This document shows positions 41,491 to 52,566 of a stretch of 64,000 nt of DNA, piece after piece (the first letter of the stretch is position 1; each line of letters begins with the position of its first letter). The stretch is from positions 105,357,266 to 105,421,265 of the forward strand of contig NC_073744.1 of NCBI RefSeq assembly GCF_029784135.1, given 5' to 3'. The notes under the pieces are model-generated. The model made no database searches, had not been told where the DNA came from, and saw only the letters and a program-made list of their open reading frames with translations. The position numbers were made by a program, and so were the translations under genes. Source of the stretch: Toxorhynchites rutilus septentrionalis. Its lineage: Eukaryota > Arthropoda > Insecta > Diptera > Culicidae.

Positions 41491-42282
41491 ATTAACAGGT
41501 GGTTATCGAGTTGGCATTAACCACTGGTGGGCTTCCAGTATCGAGGAAAATGTGGAAATATCTAATCGTTACTGAAAATAATCTGCCAGTTCCTCTGGGA
41601 ATTTTCAAAATATATTCATGTGAAAGAGTTTAATTGAATGTTTTCTATCCATGTTACACTGTGACCAAATATGTTTCAATCAAGTGCTATTAACAGGTGG
41701 TTATCGAGTTGGCATTAACCACTGGTGGGCTTCCAGTATCGAGGAAAATGTGGAAATATCTAATCGTTACTGAAAATAATCTGCCAGTTCCTTTGGGAAT
41801 TTTCAAAATATATTCATGTGAAAGAGTTTAATTGAATGTTTTCTATCCATGTAACACTGTGACCAAATATGTTTCAATCAAGTGCTATTAACAGGTGGTT
41901 ATCGAGTTGGCATTAACCACTGGTGGGCTTCCAGTATCGAGGAAAATATGGAAATATCTAATCGTTACTGAAAATAATCTGCCAGTTCCTTTGGGAATTT
42001 TCAAAATATATTCATGTGAAAGAGTTTAATTGAATGTTTTCTATCCATGTTACACTGTGACCAAATATGTTTCAATCAAGTGCTATTAACAGGTGGTTAT
42101 CGAGTTGGCATTAACCAATGGTGGGCTTCCAGTATCGAGGAAAATGTGTTAATATCTAATCGTTACTGAAAATAATCTGCCAGTTCCTTTGGGAATTTTC
42201 AAAATATATTCATGTGAAAGAGTTTAATTGAATGTTTTCTATCCATGTAACACTGTGACCAAATACATTTGGTTTTGTGGTT
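41491..42282. repeat. 198-bp tandem repeat, about four units, in X2
   Basis: ATTAACAGGTGGTTATCGAG recurs at 41491, 41689, 41887 and 42085, an exact 198-bp period. It is the inverse of the X1 array. Confidence 0.9.
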
Positions 42283-42942
42283 TTTCAATCAATCGCAATT
42301 AACAGGATAGCTTCAGAAGATTATTCTTCCCCATCAGTAGGATATTTCCGTATCCAATATTGTATGCGCCCACAATCGATTATTGCTCAGTCGCCGAAAG
42401 TTCTGAGCTCAGAGAGTTCATTCCCCTCTAGTTTGCCTTCCAAATTGCCATCGTAAACCACACCTTCTCTCGATTCAATCACATACAAAAAGCATACTTA
42501 AGCGATATTCTGGTGGTGAGACACATTCATTTTTCGTGAGGACATCGACAAGACAATATCGTTGCCTAACGTGCTGGAGGAGGTGGACGGCGAAGGATCG
42601 ACACATACACGCGCAGAACTCTTTCCGTTAGGATGCCATTCAGCATCGAGAAAGTTCCGGAAAGATCTATTCATGTGAAAGAGTTTAATTGAATGTTTTC
42701 TATCCATGTAACACTGTGACCAAATACACTTGGTTTTGTGGTTTTTCAATCAATCGCAATCAACAGGATAGCTTCTGAAGATTATTCTTCCCCATCAGTA
42801 GTATATTTCCGTATCCAATATTGGATGCAACGTAACGCTCTCGTTTTCGAAGTTCTCCAAATATTCATTCATTCAGAATGAATTCAGATTCAACTTCACA
42901 CAAATGATCTCTAAATCAACGATAGTCCTACGTCACCCTTGC

Positions 42943-43023
42943 GGTTATACCATAGATATAACCCACTTCCTGTTTTTTTGCTTGAAACATGAACAGTGAA
43001 TATAGTAAAAAAGTTAACAATTT
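42943..43023. repeat. 81-bp direct repeat, left copy, flanking a BEL fragment
   Basis: GGTTATACCATAGATATAAC through AAAAAGTTAACAATTT is identical to 43658-43738. Part of it (a palindromic GGTTATACCATAGATATAAC stretch) also borders the X elements at 25925 and 27960. Confidence 0.85.
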
Positions 43024-43657
43024 CGTCGAATTTTTTTTGATGAACACCGTTACTGCAGATCTTCCAGCGCAGGACATCCCAGTGAAGGAATGGCAGATAC
43101 CTAAGAACTTGGCGCTAGCAGATCCATCGTTCAACAAGTGTCAACAGATCGACATGGTTCTGGGTGACAAGCATTTTCACTCGTTCTTCCCTAGCACCGC
43201 TCGCCTTCAGCTGGCAGAAAATCTTCCGATTCTGGTGGATAGCGTGTTCGGTTGGATCGTCACGGGATCCGTTTGCACGGTTAACCCCGTCCAACAGTAA
43301 TCAACTCGCGTTGTTGCTGTTTCGACGCTGACCCTCGAAGAGAGCGTGGAGCGGGTTTGGAAAACCGAGGAACTAACCATCGGTAACAATTACTCCATTG
43401 AAGAGCGCCACTGTGAAAATTCCTACCAAGCTACAACGTCTAGGAATGAAACGGGTCGCTATATAGTCCGATTACCTCGAAAACCTGACTTCAGCACGAT
43501 GCTAGGGGAGACCAAAAACAGTGCTCTTCGACGATATGAGCAGCTTGAGCGACGATTGGACCGAGAGCCGATATTGAAGGAAGAGTACAACAAGTTCATG
43601 GAAGAGTACCTCTCCCTCGACCACATGCGGCTGGTCGAGACAGACGACGGAACAAGC
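43024..43657 (+). pseudogene. 634-bp BEL/Pao pol segment, duplicate of 45849-46482
   Basis: The sequence appears identical to 45849-46482 at an offset of 2825. It encodes PVKEWQIPKNLALADPSF and VFGWIVTGSV (BEL pol, peptidase-linked region), then after a stop MERVWKTEEL and RFHMxxx-like LPRKPDFSTMLGET. It is framed exactly by two 81-bp direct repeats. Confidence 0.8.
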
Positions 43658-43738
43658 GGTTATACCATAGATATAACCCACTTCCTGTTTTTTTGCTTGA
43701 AACATGAACAGTGAATATAGTAAAAAAGTTAACAATTT
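43658..43738. repeat. 81-bp direct repeat, right copy
   Basis: Identical to 42943-43023. Confidence 0.85.
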
Positions 43739-44173
43739 GACAATATGTTTTCTTTCAATTGCACTATCCACTCGCTTCCTCCCCGACGCAACGAGCAATC
43801 TTTTTGCCTGAATTCGGGTGTTAGCTCATAATGTGAGTTGATGCGTAAAATGAATTATTCTCCATTTACCGATAATAGGCATTTCATATTATATTGCATG
43901 TTGTCCAATCAATTTGTGCTCAATTCATGTTTTTATCGTGAAGGTCTCACTACTAACAATTTGTGTAATTGTGGATGTCATAATATCGAGTTTGTTGTTT
44001 GGTTATGTGAAAATGCAATAAATGGCTGCTGATTTAGAAGATCGAAAAGGTATACACGAAAATCAGATTATGATAGCTTGAGTAGTCGCGATCTTCCAGG
44101 GCTATAAAGTTATTACAAACAATGTTCCGGACAACATGGTAACGGAGGAGATAATGCTATTTTTATCTATAAT
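43739..44173. other. unclassified AT-rich stretch before the BEL element
   Basis: No coding sequence or repeat was recognised. It continues from the 81-bp repeat and precedes the TGTTGATTCTG end of the BEL LTR. Confidence 0.35.
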
Positions 44174-44222
44174 TGTTGATTCTGATAATTACCATAGGGA
44201 AATTTTGAGAACACACCATAGC
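44174..44222 (+). repeat. 5-prime LTR remnant of the BEL element
   Basis: 49 bp identical to 51127-51175, beginning TGTTGATTCTG. Confidence 0.7.
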
Positions 44223-44301
44223 TTGTGCTAGCGATCGTGTTTTTAGACGAGATTTGATTTCTGTTTTCTGGCAACCCGGCAGCCGATAATGAACTCTCAA
44301 G

Positions 44302-45506
44302 ATGACGCTTTCACAGCACGAGGTGTTGGCTTCAAGGAGGACTACCATGATGGTTGCTCTGGGTCGGGCAGAGGAATTTATTCTACACTACGACGAACAA
44401 CGAGACCAAGCACAGGTGCCAATTCGACTTGAATACCTCAACAACATGTCCATTCGAACTCCGACGTTTCCGCAATCCAAAAGTTCCACTATTTAAGAGC
44501 GGTACTGAAGGGTGAGGCGGCACAGATGATTGAATCAATCGCAATCAGCTCCGCGAACTATAATTTGGCTTGGCAAACTCTTGTCGACAGATACGCTAAT
44601 GAATACCTCTTGAAAAAGAGGCACCTTCATGCTCTTTTTGACATCCACTCGGCGAAGAAGAAAACAGCTGCATCATTACACGCGCTGGTGGACGAATTCC
44701 AGCGACACACCAAGGTCTTGTGTCAATTAGGAGAACCGACGAATTATTGGAGCAGCATTCTCGAGTACCTCTTGTGCACGAAACTTCCCGACGACACCCT
44801 CAAAGCGTGGGAAGATCACACATCGACCAACAACCACGCAAACTACGATTGTCTGACCGAATTCCTTCAGCGTCGAATGCGAGTTTTGGAATCGATTCTA
44901 GTGAATCATCATCAGTTAGCATCCACCTCGTCTGGGCCCTCGCCTGCTTCTAAACGACCATCTCACTTCCGCTTGTCATCGTGTGCTTCCACTTCCAAAT
45001 CTGCCAATCAGTGTCCGGCATGAAACCAGGAACATCAGTTGATGAAATGTTCAAAGTTCACCCGCTTCTCTAATTCCGAACGACAACAACTCGTCTCGAA
45101 TAAGTGTCTCTGTCATAATTGTTTGAAAGGTGATCACATCGCTCGTTACTGTCCGTCACATTTCAACTGCAAGCATTGCAACAAGCGTCATCACAGCTTG
45201 CTGCACTCCAACGCGGCTTTGAGGCCAATCAACGAAACATCCTCTGCTCGTACTTCCATGTCGACTCAAGCAGTGAAGTCTAGTACGCGCTCTACGATAG
45301 AATTGGATCCCGCTACTTCCGCTTCAGAAACTGAATTTGTTCCCCGGGTTGTTGCCAGTGCAGCTGCTTCACAGCTTCGTGAGGATGTATTTCACGAATC
45401 CTCACTATCCTCAATCCTCAATATCTCACTCCAACGCGGCTTTGAGGTCAATCAACGAAACATCCTCTGCTCGTACTTCCATGTCGACTCAAGCAGTGAA
45501 GTCTAG
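44302..45506 (+). pseudogene. BEL/Pao gag
   Basis: The BEL gag core is evident: LKGEAAQMIESIAIS.NY-type sequence near 44500, YNLAWQTLVDRYANEYLLKK, and CQLGEPTNYWSSILEYLL. At 45110-45190 are zinc-knuckle cysteines CLCHNCLKGDHIARYC and CKHCNKRHH. There are at least two frame changes (near 44480 and 45020) and a stop. A 223-bp tandem duplication begins at 45206. Gag would form the particle shell, but this copy cannot make it. Confidence 0.75.
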
Positions 45507-45651
45507 TACGCGTTCTACGATAGAATTGGATCCCGCTACTTCCGCTTCAGAAACTGAATTTGTTCCCCGGGTTGTTGCCAGTGCAGCTGCTCCACAGCTT
45601 CGTGAGGATGTATTTCTTTTGACGGTATTGGTGAAGATCGTCGATGCGTAC
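45206..45651 (+). repeat. 223-bp tandem duplication in BEL gag/protease linker
   Basis: CTCCAACGCGGCTTTGAGG occurs at 45206 and 45429. The period of 223 is not divisible by three, so the duplication itself shifts the frame. Confidence 0.85.
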
Positions 45652-45828
45652 GGTCAGGACCATATAGCTCGTGCCTTGCTTGACAGCGCCTCACAGCCGA
45701 ATCTCATCACCGACCGTTTAGCTCGCAGGTTGCACCTACGGAGGGACCCTGTGAACATTACTATCCAGGGGGCTGGCAATCTGTCGAAGAATATCCGAGA
45801 GTCAATTTATGCTCGGATAAAATCATGA
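45605..45828 (+). pseudogene. BEL/Pao aspartic protease
   Basis: LLTVLVKIVDAYGQDHIARA followed by LLDSASQPNLI, a retropepsin active site with the BEL-type DSAS in place of DTGA, then ITIQGAGNLS. The frame ends at 45828 and joins the RT region by a deletion. Confidence 0.7.
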
Positions 45829-45848
45829 AATGACAAGTTCGAATGCGG

Positions 45849-47148
45849 CGTCGAATTTTTTTTGATGAACACCGTTACTGCAGATCTTCCAGCGCAGGAC
45901 ATCCCAGTGAAGGAATGGCAGATACCTAAGAACTTGGCGCTAGCAGATCCATCGTTCAACAAGTGTCAACAGATCGACATGGTTCTGGGTGACAAGCATT
46001 TTCACTCGTTCTTCCCTAGCACCGCTCGCCTTCAGCTGGCAGAAAATCTTCCGATTCTGGTGGATAGCGTGTTCGGTTGGATCGTCACGGGATCCGTTTG
46101 CACGGTTAACCCCGTCCAACAGTAATCAACTCGCGTTGTTGCTGTTTCGACGCTGACCCTCGAAGAGAGCGTGGAGCGGGTTTGGAAAACCGAGGAACTA
46201 ACCATCGGTAACAATTACTCCATTGAAGAGCGCCACTGTGAAAATTCCTACCAAGCTACAACGTCTAGGAATGAAACGGGTCGCTATATAGTCCGATTAC
46301 CTCGAAAACCTGACTTCAGCACGATGCTAGGGGAGACCAAAAACAGTGCTCTTCGACGATATGAGCAGCTTGAGCGACGATTGGACCGAGAGCCGATATT
46401 GAAGGAAGAGTACAACAAGTTCATGGAAGAGTACCTCTCCCTCGACCACATGCGGCTGGTCGAGACAGACGACGGAACAAGCTCTCAAACCTACTATATT
46501 CCACACCCCCCTGTGATAAAAGAAGAAAGTACGACCACCAAAGTTAGGGTGGTATTCGACGGAGCGGCTCGTACTTCTTCCGGGTTTTCTTTAAACGAAG
46601 CCCTATGTGTTGGCCCGGTGGTACAGGAGGACCTTCTTTCAATTATCCTAAGATTTCTCACTTATCCGGTGGCTCTCGTCGGAGACATCACAAAAATGTA
46701 TCGGCAAGTGCTTCAACATCCAGACGACTATCCTCTCCTGCGTATTCTGTTCCGTTTCGACAAGACTACTACCGTTCTAACATATGAACTGCGGGCCGTA
46801 ACTTATGGGCTAGCTCCGTCTTCTTTTCTAGCCACCCGTACGCTCCAACAGCTCGCAATTGACGAAGGTCACGCATATCCATTGGCAGGTCCGTCGTTAC
46901 GAAAAAACTTTTACGTTGATGATTTCATTGGAGGAGCTAACACCGTCGAGGAAGCCACCCAATTTCGGAACGCCCTAGGAACTGTTAAAATACGTCTACT
47001 GGTTTCTAAGAGCAGAGTTGCACCCTTGAAACGGTTATCTATCGCGCGATTAGAGCTGTGTTCTTGCGTGTTAGCGGAACATCTACACCATCGTGTGAAG
47101 GAGTCCATCGGCGTAAACGTGTCGGCATCGTATTTCTGGTCGGACTAA
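45849..47148 (+). pseudogene. BEL/Pao polymerase: peptidase-linked region and reverse transcriptase
   Basis: PVKEWQIPKNLALADPSF and FGWIVTGSV come first, then after a stop at 46123 the frame from 46171 to 47148. The RT blocks are TTTKVRVVFDGAART, NEALCVGP.VQEDL, DITKMYRQVLQHPDD, LRAVTYGLAPSSFLATRTLQ and the catalytic FYVDDFIGGA, the BEL form of YVDD. It would copy element RNA. The RT frame is intact across the catalytic core, but the polyprotein is interrupted on both sides. Confidence 0.85.
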
Positions 47149-47690
47149 GCGGTATGCCTGCACTGGCTTCGAGCACCACCAAGCACATGGAAGACCTTCG
47201 TCGCTAATCGAGTCTTGGAAGTGCAACACTACACACACGAAGGAAGATGTAACCACATATCCGGAACAGAGAATCCCGCCGATCTTGTCTCTCGTGGAAT
47301 GTCGATCGATGACTTCATATGTAGCGAAGTTTGGAAGCATGGCCCAGCCTGGTTGGCACACCCGCAGGAAGCTTGGCCGATCTCGAACACATACAACGTA
47401 CCTGAAGATAGATTAGAGGAGAAAATCGTCGTCGTTTCTGTCCAAACTACACCCAGCGTAAATTCATGGTTGCTTCGATGGTCGTCGTACACCCGTTTGC
47501 TTCACGTCGTTGGTTACTGCCTCCGTTTTATTACCAAAATTCGTGCTAAAGTGGTTGGGTACTTGCCACAACTCACGAGAATAACATCAACCCAGAAATA
47601 CTTACTGTAGCAGAACTTGCCTCTGCCAATGCGCTTCTGATCCGCTTTGCTCAACAAGATGCGTTCAAGAAAGAAATCAGAGAACTCCAG
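47149..47690 (+). pseudogene. BEL/Pao RNase H-integrase linker
   Basis: Contains HISGTENPADLVSRGM and WKHGPAWL, the conserved BEL linker, and then in another frame ENNINPEILTVAELASANAL and LIRFAQQDAFKKEIREL, the start of the integrase domain. The BEL sequence stops near 47690. Confidence 0.7.
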
Positions 47691-47838
47691 TTACTGTTAT
47701 ACGACTTCAATATCGTCTACATAAATACAACGAAATTTGGTAACGCCGATATTCTGTCACGGTTGATCAATCAACACGTCAAGCCGGAAGAAGATTTTGT
47801 AGTAGCCAGCATCATAACTGAAAACGACGTAAGATCAA

Positions 47839-49211
47839 TTGCATAAGATGCAGTTACCGCTCTTCCTCTCAAATTCAGCACAATACAGCACTCCACCCGT
47901 TACGATCCTGTTCTTAGCAAGGTCTATCGTTTCGTCCAGCAAGGATGGCCGCAGTCAAAAACGGCCATTCGAGATCGTTCACTTCAGCAGTTCTTCGATC
48001 GGAGTGGTTCACTGTCTACGGTTCAAGGGTGCGTGATGTTTGCTGAACGTTTAGTGATCCCGAGCGAGTTTCGGGCGCGTTGCCTACAACATCTTCATCG
48101 AGGTCATCCTGGCATCCAGCGCATGAAGGCGATCACGCGCAGCTTCGTCTACTGGCCGTCGATCGATTCGGATATCGCTGCGCATGTCAAAGCGTGTCGT
48201 AACTGCGCAGCTGCAGCCAAGAGTCCACCCAAAGTACCGCCGCTGTCGTGGCCCAAGTCAACGCATCCGTGGCAGCGCGTTCACATTGACTACGCAGGGC
48301 TCGTCGATTCATACTCCAAGTGGGTCGAAATCATCAGAACGAAGTCGATCACAGCATCTGCAATGATCGGAATTCTACAAAGTCTCTTCGCTCGCCTCGG
48401 TGTGCCAGAAACGCTTGTAAGCGACAACGGTACGCAATTCACTAGTGCCGAGTTTGCACAGTTTCGTCTTGAGAACGGTGTCGACCACGTGACAACGGCA
48501 CCGTTTCATCCGCAATCCAACGGGCAAGCTGAACGGTTCGTAGACAAATTCAAGCGAGCGATCAAGAAGATTCGAGAGGGAAGAGGACCAATCCAGAACG
48601 CTTTGGATATTTTTCTGATGACTTATCGAACAACACCAAACGTGTCAGCACCAGGAGGCAAATCTCCGTCCGAAGTTATGTTTGGGCGCAGAATTCGTAC
48701 CAGTTTGGACTTACTTCGTCCACCAACTGTTCGGGAAACAATTAGTGAAACTGTTCCGAGGTCGTTCAAGAAAAGTGATGCGATCTACGCCAAGGTGCAC
48801 TCCAAGAACTCATGGAGATGGGCACCAGGGGTCATTCTAGAGCGGGTTGGACAGGTGATGTTCAACGTGTGGATTGAGAGTAGCCGGATGATTCGTTCGC
48901 ATATCAACCAGCTTCGAAGCCGAACAGAATCTGGCGCCAAAACTTCTAGCTCGATGGTTTCCAAGGTGGATACATGTCAGTTGCCTCTGGACATCTTGCT
49001 GCGAGCATGGAACCTGCACAAACCGAGCCAATCACAATCAACGGGTCCGTCTACACCACCAGTACCATTGCCGCAAGCCGCGCTGGTTGCATCAACGCTG
49101 TCCATGCTCACAACTCCGGCTGAACATTCAACACCATTGAAGAGCTTGCCATCCACGCCAACTTCACCAAGGTTACCGCTTCTGGGTTACACCAGAATCA
49201 ACAACAGATAG
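47839..49211 (+). pseudogene. Ty3/gypsy integrase
   Basis: A zinc-binding H2C2 module (HLHRGHPGIQRM ... CRNCAA), then the catalytic triad D (HIDYAG), D (LVSDNGTQFTS) and E (PQSNGQAERFVDKFK), then a C-terminal SH3-like domain (GVILERVGQVMFNVWI) and a Pro/Ser-rich tail. The frame is open from 47845, just after a stop, through 49211. Upstream a single stop at 47843 separates it from the RNase H tail. Downstream a frameshift near 49195 precedes RRSSRLRRPPIRFDPYQL. It would insert element cDNA but lacks the rest of its polyprotein. Confidence 0.8.
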
Positions 49212-49392
49212 TCGTCAGCCTTCTTCCACCATGCCTACATCCAAATCTGTAGTTCCTTTGTCCCCTGCAACGACTGCTCTATCATCCAGACCTACTGAAG
49301 TGGAAACAGCTGTACAGGTACCTCGTCGCTCTTCACGTCTGCGAAGACCGCCGATAAGGTTTGACCCGTACCAGCTGTATTAAGAGGGGAGA

Positions 49393-49613
49393 TGTTGGGA
49401 ACATGGACATCCCTAACAACCGGTATCAACATCAACACTGCTGAGCTCACTGGTGGCAGCTAAGCTGTCACCCGTAGATGCGCGCAACAGCATAATAAAG
49501 AGTGCAAGTCCGTTATCGTTCAATGTATATAGTATGTTTTTAGTCCGTTCAGTAATATAGTTTTAATTTGTTATGTTTACGTTCGTGCGTGTTTTATTTG
49601 TACATCATGTACA
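49393..49613 (+). repeat. gypsy 3-prime LTR-like segment
   Basis: Preceded by a polypurine tract, begins TGTTGGGA and contains AATAAAGAGTGC. It ends at one of several CA dinucleotides; 49613 is one choice. There is no second LTR to confirm the limit. Confidence 0.5.
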
Positions 49614-49689
49614 CGGCCACCCCGAAACCGCGAACGTAAAAGTGGTTATGGAGAAAATTCGGTTTCGAAACATTCATCCACTTGGCGCC

Positions 49690-50973
49690 CAGTGGGCATT
49701 ATGCAAGTTGGAGGTCGGCTCAATCTCGCTCAGCTACCCTACCAATCGAAACATCCTGCCCTCCTCCCCAAAAATCATCCATTTTCACGGCTGATTAGCG
49801 AATATTATCACCGGAAACTTCTCCACGGCGGCGGGCGTCTTTTGCTGTCCGCAATGCGCGAAGATTACTGGCCACTCGATGGCAGAAACCTGGTCAAAAG
49901 TATAGTTAGGAACTGCTTTCGCTGCTCCCGCCATCGTCCTGTCCTTTTGCAGTAGCAAATAGGCCAATTGCCAGCTTCGAGGGTCCTCCAAAGTCGTCCA
50001 TTCTCGGTCACAGGAGTCGACTATGCCGGTCCACTGTATCTGAAACCGATTCATAAGCGCGCCTCCCCCGCAAAAGCTTACCTGGCAGTCTTTGTTTGTT
50101 TCGGCACCAAAGCTGTCCACTTAGAATTAGTGGGAGATTTGTCGACTCCAGGATTTTCTAGCCGCCCTGCGCAGATTCATATCAAGACGGGGAATCCCAG
50201 CCCACATTCATTCGGATAATGGCAAAAATTTTGAGGGAGCGAAAGGAGAACTGATAGAGTTATTTGCCAGATTTCGCAGTCAAAAGGAACAGGAAGAAAT
50301 AGCCTCCACATGCGCCCAGAGTGGTATAACGTGGCACTTGACACCCCCAAAGGCACCACACTTCGGTGGCCTTTGGGAAGCGGCAGTCAAAATTGCCAAA
50401 AAACATTTATTTCGCCAATTAGAAAACACTCGCCTTTCCTTTGAAGGCTATTACACTGTATTGAGCCAAATTGAAAGCGCAATGAACTCTCGTCCTCTGC
50501 TGCCCATGTTCGACGACCCAAACGACCTAGCAGCGCTGACACCGGCACATTTCCTAATCGGAACATCGTTCACTGCCCTGCCCGACCCAGACTACCAGCA
50601 TCATCCAATCAGCGCTCTCGGGATGTATCAAAATTGGCAGCTGCTTGTCCAACGATTCTGGAGCCACTGGAGAAAGGAGTACCTACAGGAGATGATTCAA
50701 GGCACGAAATATGCCGCCCGAAATAATGAAATCCAACCCGGTCGCATGGTGATTCTCGCTGATGAGTCACTGCCAACAATCCGTTGGCCACTTGGTCGTA
50801 TCGTCACCGTTCATCCTGGAAAGGACAATTTAATACGCGTTGTTAGCCTACGAACCGCGAAGGGAATCATCACGCGGCCAATCAACAAAATATGCCTCTT
50901 CCCGCAGCCTGACGAAGATCGAAGACACGAAGACTTACCTGGCCTGGTACCGCAATCCACGACAGTTTTTTGA
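49690..50973 (+). pseudogene. BEL/Pao integrase, C-terminal part
   Basis: VGGRLNLAQLPYQSKHPALL, YHRKLLHGGGRLLLSAMRED and CFRCSRHR form the zinc-binding part. YAGPLYLK holds the first catalytic Asp and KAVHLELVGDLST follows. The frame is broken near 50160-50340. The part from 50338 is open: HFGGLWEAAVKIAKKHL, MNSRPLLPMFDDPNDL, LTPAHFLIGT and the tail WPLGRIVTVHPGKDNLIRVV. It is the same family as the scrap at 9780-10110. Confidence 0.8.
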
Positions 50974-51126
50974 AGAAGATCAACGGGTCCTGGTTCCTGA
51001 AAAGAAATAACCTGAAAATAAGAAGAAAAAGCTAGAAAATTAAGATAAATAACTACCTGTACAATGTGTTATAAAGATTAAGTTTATTGTTTACGTTCTG
51101 TTGATAGTTCATCAAGGCGGCGGGTA

Positions 51127-51450
51127 TGTTGATTCTGATAATTACCATAGGGAAATTTTGAGAACACACCATAGCCGACTCAGTTCCATTTCGTATGTAG
51201 AGCAGCCCAGTAGTAAAAATTCGAGTGTATAGTTATGGTTGAATAGAAATAGAAAATAAAATTGTGTTTCATGTGAAGAGATTTATGAAGAGAAATAAAA
51301 AGTGACTTACCTGGACTTCGCTGGAATCGCCGTTAGTACGCTGCTGCTTGCTTCCCTTGCTGTACGCCGTTGCTGCTGCTGCTGAAGGACCTGAAAAGGC
51401 TTATATTTATGTAGGTCTTAACTATTTAGACTTGTGTTTAAAAATGATAC
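51127..51450 (+). repeat. BEL 3-prime LTR, right edge approximate
   Basis: Begins TGTTGATTCTGATAATTACC as at 44174. AATAAAATTGTG near 51257 could be its polyadenylation signal. The right end could not be fixed. Confidence 0.5.
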
Positions 51451-51738
51451 ATGATGACGCTTTGTCTTCTTCTGCATGATTGCATAAACAGAAGAAAAGG
51501 ATAGAAAATGGTGATAAAATGCGGTACCGAATCCTACCACGTTATGTCATCTAAACCGTTTAAAGGATACAAGTACATACAGGAAACGGTTTTTCCAGGG
51601 CATCCATTTGAGGTATCAAAAGAGAAAAAAATACAGATTTTGAACAATGAAAAACTCAATTTTAATGCAATTACTACACAAAATCACAGTCCTATGTCAA
51701 GATCCCGTCCGTGCCTCTAGGCTCAGACCCATCAACTT

Positions 51739-52248
51739 TTGACGTAGGACTACGTCTAACCGGAAGATATAGGGGGTGAAATGGAAATCTAGGCACTGAA
51801 CAAGTAGGAAAAAATGCAAGATTTGGAACGCTTATAACTCGAGCATTTCTCAATAGATCGCAAAGGTTTTTGCATCAATTGATAGGAAATATATCTACGC
51901 ATCTATCATAACGAATAACATTTCATTTTTCTTGAGATAAATAATTGAATAATTGTGAAATATCAAGCATTTTCAAAATGCACTATGCGCCCATTTTTGA
52001 TTGGTCCATTATGTGCGCCTCAAATCGTACCGACCAAAACGGGCAACCAGAGCAGCAGCGAAATAGAATGAAGCACGATTGGAAAGGAAAAAGAAAAAAA
52101 TGAACGAAACATTGGTCGCAGTCTCACACATGCGTAGTTCTCGAGCCAGCCAGTCAGCTTAAAAATCCCCGCTCCGCTGCCGTAACGATCATTCTCATTC
52201 AAACCGTACACCACATCGGTTCGCATCACAACACATCAACAAACATCA
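51739..52248 (+). mobile_element. histone-derived compound repeat, copy E (5-prime end only)
   Basis: TTGACGTAGGACTACGTC at 51739 begins a stretch matching the outer 510 bp of copy B (30990 down to about 30490). It stops just before the H2A start codon, where LINE C begins. Confidence 0.7.
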
Positions 52249-52566
52249 TGAAAGTTTTGAATTTAATGGTATATAGTAGAGCTGAAAAATGGAGAGGTTT
52301 ATTTAATGAATTAATCCTCCTTGGTGAGTGTGGCTGTAGGAATAGGAAGTTGATTAAAGTATAATGTAATGGATAGAAGATAGATGTGGGTATGAAAGTA
52401 TATATTATATTATTTGTTATTTATTATTATTGAATGCGTGTATATACATGTATGGATTCCTTCCTTCCGACCCGTACATACATGTGTATACACACATAAA
52501 CACGCATACATGACTGTGAAGTGGCGAACTTTAATAAGCAATTTCCAAGGTATTTAGTATTTCGAT

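Larger units (their letters stand above)
41011..42935 (+). mobile_element. element X2: TGACGTAGGACTA-ended repeat with four 198-bp units
   Basis: Inverted relative to X1 and about 1.9 kb long. The ends are TGACGTAGGACTACGTC (41011) and the inverse of TGACGTAGGACTATCG (42935). It contains the promoter-like block (41254-41296), four 198-bp tandem units and the block with CCTTCGCCGTCCACCTCC on the other strand. It differs from X1 in array length and small indels. Confidence 0.65.
47690..49680 (+). mobile_element. Ty3/gypsy fragment inside the BEL element
   Basis: It starts within a gypsy RNase H tail (LLYDFNIVYINTTKFGNADI), continues through a full integrase, a purine-rich tract (AGAGGGGAGA, 49384-49393) and an LTR-like segment beginning TGTTGGGAACATGG at 49393. 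BEL integrase resumes downstream. The gypsy 5-prime two-thirds is absent. The right boundary is unclear, between 49613 and 49695. Confidence 0.7.
44174..51450 (+). mobile_element. BEL/Pao LTR retrotransposon, rearranged
   Basis: The order is gag, zinc knuckles, protease, RT, RNase H region, integrase. TGTTGATTCTGATAATTACC at 44174 (5-prime LTR) recurs at 51127 (3-prime LTR) with 49 identical bases, after which they diverge, so the 5-prime LTR is largely deleted. A Ty3/gypsy fragment replaces or interrupts the region 47690-49690. Frames are broken in several places. The 3-prime limit is approximate. Confidence 0.75.

Noticed and set aside
49682..49697. Primer-binding site (TGGCGCCCAGTGGG) after the gypsy LTR
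   Set aside because: CCCAGTGG(C)ATTATGCAAG can equally be BEL integrase codons before VGGRL, so the match is ambiguous.
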